Part shown: positions 61,037 to 64,000 of the stretch, one piece after another
Numbering within the stretch: the first letter of the stretch is position 1
Layout of the letters: every line of letters begins with the position of its first letter
From: Aliikangiella coralliicola
Lineage (GTDB): Bacteria > Pseudomonadota > Gammaproteobacteria > Enterobacterales > Kangiellaceae
Length of the DNA: 64,000 bases
Direction of reading: 5' to 3'
Assembly: GCF_007004725.1 (NCBI RefSeq)
Contig: NZ_ML660160.1
Location: 124,001 to 188,000 of the forward strand
Made by a program: the position numbers and the translations under genes
Notes under the pieces: generated by a model
The model's input: the letters and a program-made list of their open reading frames with translations, nothing else
Database searches by the model: none
Told to the model about the DNA's origin: nothing

Positions 61037-62155
61037 ATGAGACAACAACTCGTACTTTTGAGTGTTATTTTTTTAGGCGTTGCTAGTATTTCTACGGTTT
61101 TTAGTTCGGAAATCAGTGATGGTCCCTATGTTTTCGAGAAGGGAAAACAACGTGAGGTAGTTTGGGTTTGTGATGGGAAAAAACAAGTTTTTAAGGTCGA
61201 TTTAATTGTTCCACAAACCCTCAATGGTTGTAGCGGAAATGTGAAATTATGGTCACCTGCGCCGAGCGAAGACGAGCAATTAGAATATGCCGGTGAATAC
61301 CGGGTTGCCGCGGCGAGTGATATTCACGGCCAGTTTGACTTATTTCTCCAGCTATTAAAAAACAATAATATTTTAGATAAAAATGACAAGTGGAACTTTT
61401 CAAATGGTCACTTCGTGATCACTGGAGATGTTTTTGACCGTGGACCCAAAGTCACAGAGGCACTCTGGTTTCTATATGATTTAGAGAAACAAGCTGAGCG
61501 AGCGGGCGGTAAGCTTCACCTGCTACTCGGTAACCATGAGGTGATGACATTAAATGGAGATCTACGTTACTTAAATGAAAAATATTTGGAGACTGCCGAG
61601 ATAACGAACACGGCATATGAAGATCTTTATGCTAAGAATAGTGTTTTGGGCGATTGGCTTCGGAGCCGCCCTGTCTTAGTTAAGGTTAATGGCATTTTGT
61701 TTGCTCACGGCGGTTTCCACCCTGATCTTGCGGAAATCGAAATGTCGGCTAAGGATGTTAATGATTTATTTAAACAAAACCTGGTAGAAAAAGAATTAGC
61801 AAAACCCCGTTACGGTATGGGTCAATATTTACATAAAAGCAAAGGGCCAATCTGGTACCGCGGTTACTTCCGAGAAGATGAAATTTCTAGCGATGAGCTT
61901 AATCAATTACTGAATCATTTTGGTGCCACCCACATAGTTGTTGGCCACACAACACAAGAAGCGATCAAATCGGTGCACGATGGTCGAGTGATTGCGATTG
62001 ATGCCGGTATGAAATACGGCAGCTACGGGGAGCTATTATTGTGGGATGGGGGAGAGTTTACTCGGGGCACTCTGGCGGGTAAAAAATTCCCGCTGGGTAA
62101 AGCGACAAAAGCAACAAAAACAAGATCCAATCTAGCCAAAGAGAGCGCCAACTGA
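61037..62155 (+). CDS. secreted PPP-type metallophosphoesterase (Shewanella-like phosphatase type)
   Basis: Signal peptide MRQQLVLLSVIFLGVASIST ending VFS. The PPP/calcineurin motifs are in order: AASDIHGQ (about residue 95), TGDVFDRGPK (about 135), LLGNHEVMTL (about 172), FAHGGFHPDL (about 232), VVGHTTQ (about 305). The GDVFDRG-GNHE spacing matches Shewanella-like (Shelph) phosphatases, whose substrates are Ser/Thr- or Tyr-phosphates. A 55-residue N-terminal part before the core is unrecognised. 372 residues. Confidence 0.9.
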   Translation: MRQQLVLLSVIFLGVASISTVFSSEISDGPYVFEKGKQREVVWVCDGKKQVFKVDLIVPQTLNGCSGNVKLWSPAPSEDEQLEYAGEYRVAAASDIHGQFDLFLQLLKNNNILDKNDKWNFSNGHFVITGDVFDRGPKVTEALWFLYDLEKQAERAGGKLHLLLGNHEVMTLNGDLRYLNEKYLETAEITNTAYEDLYAKNSVLGDWLRSRPVLVKVNGILFAHGGFHPDLAEIEMSAKDVNDLFKQNLVEKELAKPRYGMGQYLHKSKGPIWYRGYFREDEISSDELNQLLNHFGATHIVVGHTTQEAIKSVHDGRVIAIDAGMKYGSYGELLLWDGGEFTRGTLAGKKFPLGKATKATKTRSNLAKESAN

Positions 62156-62479
62156 AATCTTTGAGTGTCTCGCTATCTTATTGTTTTTAAAAGAATCGAT
62201 ATTAAATCGATTAAAAAGCGGGGCAAAATAGAGCTGTCACGTATTGAGATAATAGAGTCGTTAGCCAGATACTGAAATCGAACTTGGAAAGGAGAATTCA
62301 TTGCTGGATTTATTTAAGTTCTGATGATTTATTACTCGATCGTTTTAGCGTCATTGAAAGTGAGCTAACTGATTTTTTATTGGCTGATTTAAGAACAATT
62401 AATTTCAATTTATCAAATTTAGCAAGATCGCTTTCCAAGCATGGAATCGACACTTAAGAATAATATTATGGGGGATAGT
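62156..62479. other. gap upstream of the TonB-dependent receptor
   Basis: AATCGAT-ATTAA-ATCGATT (62194-62212) is a dyad resembling the AATCG/CGATT motif at 60941. No other gene is seen; the receptor's ribosome site GGGGGA is at 62470. Confidence 0.4.
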
Positions 62480-64000
62480 ATGAATTCAATTTTTAAGCGG
62501 CGAGCGATAGTAGTCGCTGTTTCTTTAGCAATAACAATTTCGGGCAATGTTCTGGGCTCAGAATCCGAACTTGAAAAAGAGAAAGCGGAAAATCGCAAGA
62601 CGAGCACCGAAAATTCTACTGTGGAGGCAATCTCTGCAGATGCTAGCGAAAAAGCCAATAGTGAAAGTGAGAATAATGAAAGCGACAACATTGGCGAAGA
62701 GGATGGGATTTCTAAGACAGAGGAAAAGGAAAATAAAGTTGTTATCACAGGTTCGAGACTCAGGCGAGATAGCTTTTCTGTTGCTACGCCGCTGGTGACC
62801 ATGGACAAAGAAGCGATTTCCGATACCGGGCTTGGATTGCTTTCTGAAATTCTTGTAGATGGCGTGCCTGCCATTAGTGAAGGTTCCAGTAATACTAATA
62901 CACAATCAAGTGTTCAAAATACCGGTTTGTCGACGGTGAATCTTCGTGACCTCGGTGTGGACAGAACATTGACATTAATCGACGGTCGACGGGTTGTATC
63001 GAATAGCTATAGTGGAAACTATGTGAGCCTGAGTAGCATACCGAGTGGCATGGTTGACCGAATAGAAATTATTAGCGGTGGCGCGTCGGCGGTTTACGGA
63101 TCGGATGCGATTGCCGGAGTGGTCAATATTATTACCCAGAAAGATAAGGAAGGATTCGAATTTCAAGTTCGTGGTGGTCATACACCTGCGGGTGGCGGTC
63201 GCGAGTTTTCAGTCGATTTTGATTATGGAAATCTTTTCAATAATGGCAAAACGTATTTTTTTGTTGGCACCAGTTGGGACAGACAATTTGGTGTTAGCTG
63301 GGAAGATCGTGATCGCGCAGCGTTAGAAGCAGACTATCGTTACGACGATGAGCTTTTCTGTAATCAGATGGCGACTGAAACCGGCGATCAATGTATGCGG
63401 GATATTACGCCCGCAGATTGGCGAGCAAGAAGCGACGGCACTGCAGGTGGTGTTTTTGAAGAGGGACGTGGCGGGGTCGGCGGCTACTATTATACTGAAG
63501 AAGGTTTACAGACAGGTTGGTTGGAAGAAAGAGATGGCGTTAACTCGGCTCAATGGGTTCAGCTGAAAATTCCAAATGACCGGTTTTCTACTGCGTTTAA
63601 ATTAACCCATGAATTTGAGGATGTATCCTCTTATTTCCAGACCCAGTATGCACAAACAGATTCACTCAACCGAAAATCACCGGAAGATGATTACGAAAGT
63701 GCTTACGTTTTAACGCTTGACCCAGTTACTGGTGCGCCAGGGCGTATCAGACCAGGTACTATTTCTATCAATAATCCCTTCGCGCCGGCTGAAATCGCTA
63801 ACAATGCGGGCAGTAGCATCAGTTGGGATCGGCGGTTTCACGAGGTTGGTCAAATCATGACAGATAACACTCGTAAAACCCTCAGAACCTGGGCCGGGTT
63901 GCAAGGAGATATGTTCGATGGTGCGTGGGATTGGGATGCTTCAATTGGTTATGGAAAATTCCAACAAAAACAAAAGCGCTTAAATGAGTTAAATATTTTT
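62480..64000 (+). CDS. TonB-dependent receptor, N-terminal part (3' end outside window)
   Basis: Runs open to the right edge (507 codons). A signal peptide (VVAVSLAITISGNVLG) is followed by an acidic low-complexity stretch (about residues 27-90, rich in E, S, N, K). The plug domain follows: NKVVITGSRLRRDSFSV, SSVQNTGLSTVNLRDLGVDR, LTLIDGRRVVSN and GSDAIAGVVNIITQKD. Early barrel strands come next. The plug style (GSR, TLTLIDGRR) is that of receptors for sugar polymers, peptides or other large ligands rather than siderophores, but the ligand is unknown. The frame on the opposite strand at 62419-62874 is a by-product of the acidic codons. Confidence 0.92.
   Translation, partial: MNSIFKRRAIVVAVSLAITISGNVLGSESELEKEKAENRKTSTENSTVEAISADASEKANSESENNESDNIGEEDGISKTEEKENKVVITGSRLRRDSFSVATPLVTMDKEAISDTGLGLLSEILVDGVPAISEGSSNTNTQSSVQNTGLSTVNLRDLGVDRTLTLIDGRRVVSNSYSGNYVSLSSIPSGMVDRIEIISGGASAVYGSDAIAGVVNIITQKDKEGFEFQVRGGHTPAGGGREFSVDFDYGNLFNNGKTYFFVGTSWDRQFGVSWEDRDRAALEADYRYDDELFCNQMATETGDQCMRDITPADWRARSDGTAGGVFEEGRGGVGGYYYTEEGLQTGWLEERDGVNSAQWVQLKIPNDRFSTAFKLTHEFEDVSSYFQTQYAQTDSLNRKSPEDDYESAYVLTLDPVTGAPGRIRPGTISINNPFAPAEIANNAGSSISWDRRFHEVGQIMTDNTRKTLRTWAGLQGDMFDGAWDWDASIGYGKFQQKQKRLNELNIF

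Noticed and set aside
62419-62874. Long serine-rich frame opposite the TonB receptor
   Set aside because: An antisense by-product of the acidic E/S/N codons; the + strand has a clear receptor.
1-64000. tRNA, rRNA, transposase, integrase or phage structural genes
   Set aside because: Looked for typical signatures by eye and found none; absence is not proof for small RNAs.

Overview
The window is about 40% G+C and carries ordinary gammaproteobacterial gene families: a MerR/thiopurine methyltransferase pair, BlaI/M56, GGDEF-EAL proteins, DUF2970, a TonB-dependent receptor and CadC-like winged-helix/PD40 proteins. Together with many secreted proteases, this suggests a heterotrophic marine gammaproteobacterium. 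A Kangiellaceae/Aliikangiella-like relative is my guess from gene style only. No rRNA, tRNA, transposase, phage genes or CRISPR array was seen.

Layout. (1) 1-13.2 kb is an accessory region. Unrelated genes lie mostly on the + strand: the end of a PD40 propeller protein, an Mrr-like nuclease, a zinc-ribbon membrane protein, a cassette-type membrane protein, two anchored or secreted hypotheticals, a beta-helix protein and a deaminase-fold protein. A family of repeats of about 195 bp occurs seven or more times in one orientation, six of them just downstream of a + strand gene's stop. It is found nowhere else in the window. One site at 3829-3886 resembles an integron attC site. The whole looks like a decaying or unusual gene-cassette array. 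(2) 13.2-36.4 kb is mainly chromosomal housekeeping and signalling: two cyclic-di-GMP proteins, a large S8 protease, MerR/tpm, oxidoreductases with a LysR regulator, an SDR, a CNNM-type membrane protein, a phosphatase, and a BlaI/M56 pair with its operators. (3) 36.4-48.7 kb is the most interesting core. A two-gene unit (secreted partner protein plus HEXXHXXGXXH metalloprotease) occurs twice, at 37.2-39.4 and 45.2-48.6 kb. Between the two copies lie a leaderless ArsR/AHSA1 operon, a His/Tyr-rich secreted protein and an R-body (reb) locus at 42.4-43.5 kb. (4) 48.7-64 kb holds regulators (AraC with a membrane sensor, MarR, MocR, CadC/PD40), small enzymes, a lipase-like protein, a metallophosphoesterase and the start of a TonB-dependent receptor running off the right edge.

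How the genes may work together. Secreted hydrolases (C10, S8, two metalloproteases, lipase-like, esterase, two phosphoesterases) and a TonB receptor fit a life on polymers or other cells. The R-body locus encodes two clear RebB proteins, one with a long Lys/Ala-rich tail, plus a probable diverged third. R-bodies are coiled protein ribbons known from Caedibacter and present in many free-living Proteobacteria with unclear roles. The Mrr-like nuclease and deaminase-fold protein in the repeat array fit the defence and conflict cargo usual in such arrays. Small repeats (GGTTGGG-type palindromes, CCCTCTCC-type palindromes, a 14-bp tandem, an 18-bp minisatellite and a 157-bp inverted repeat) are scattered through the gaps.
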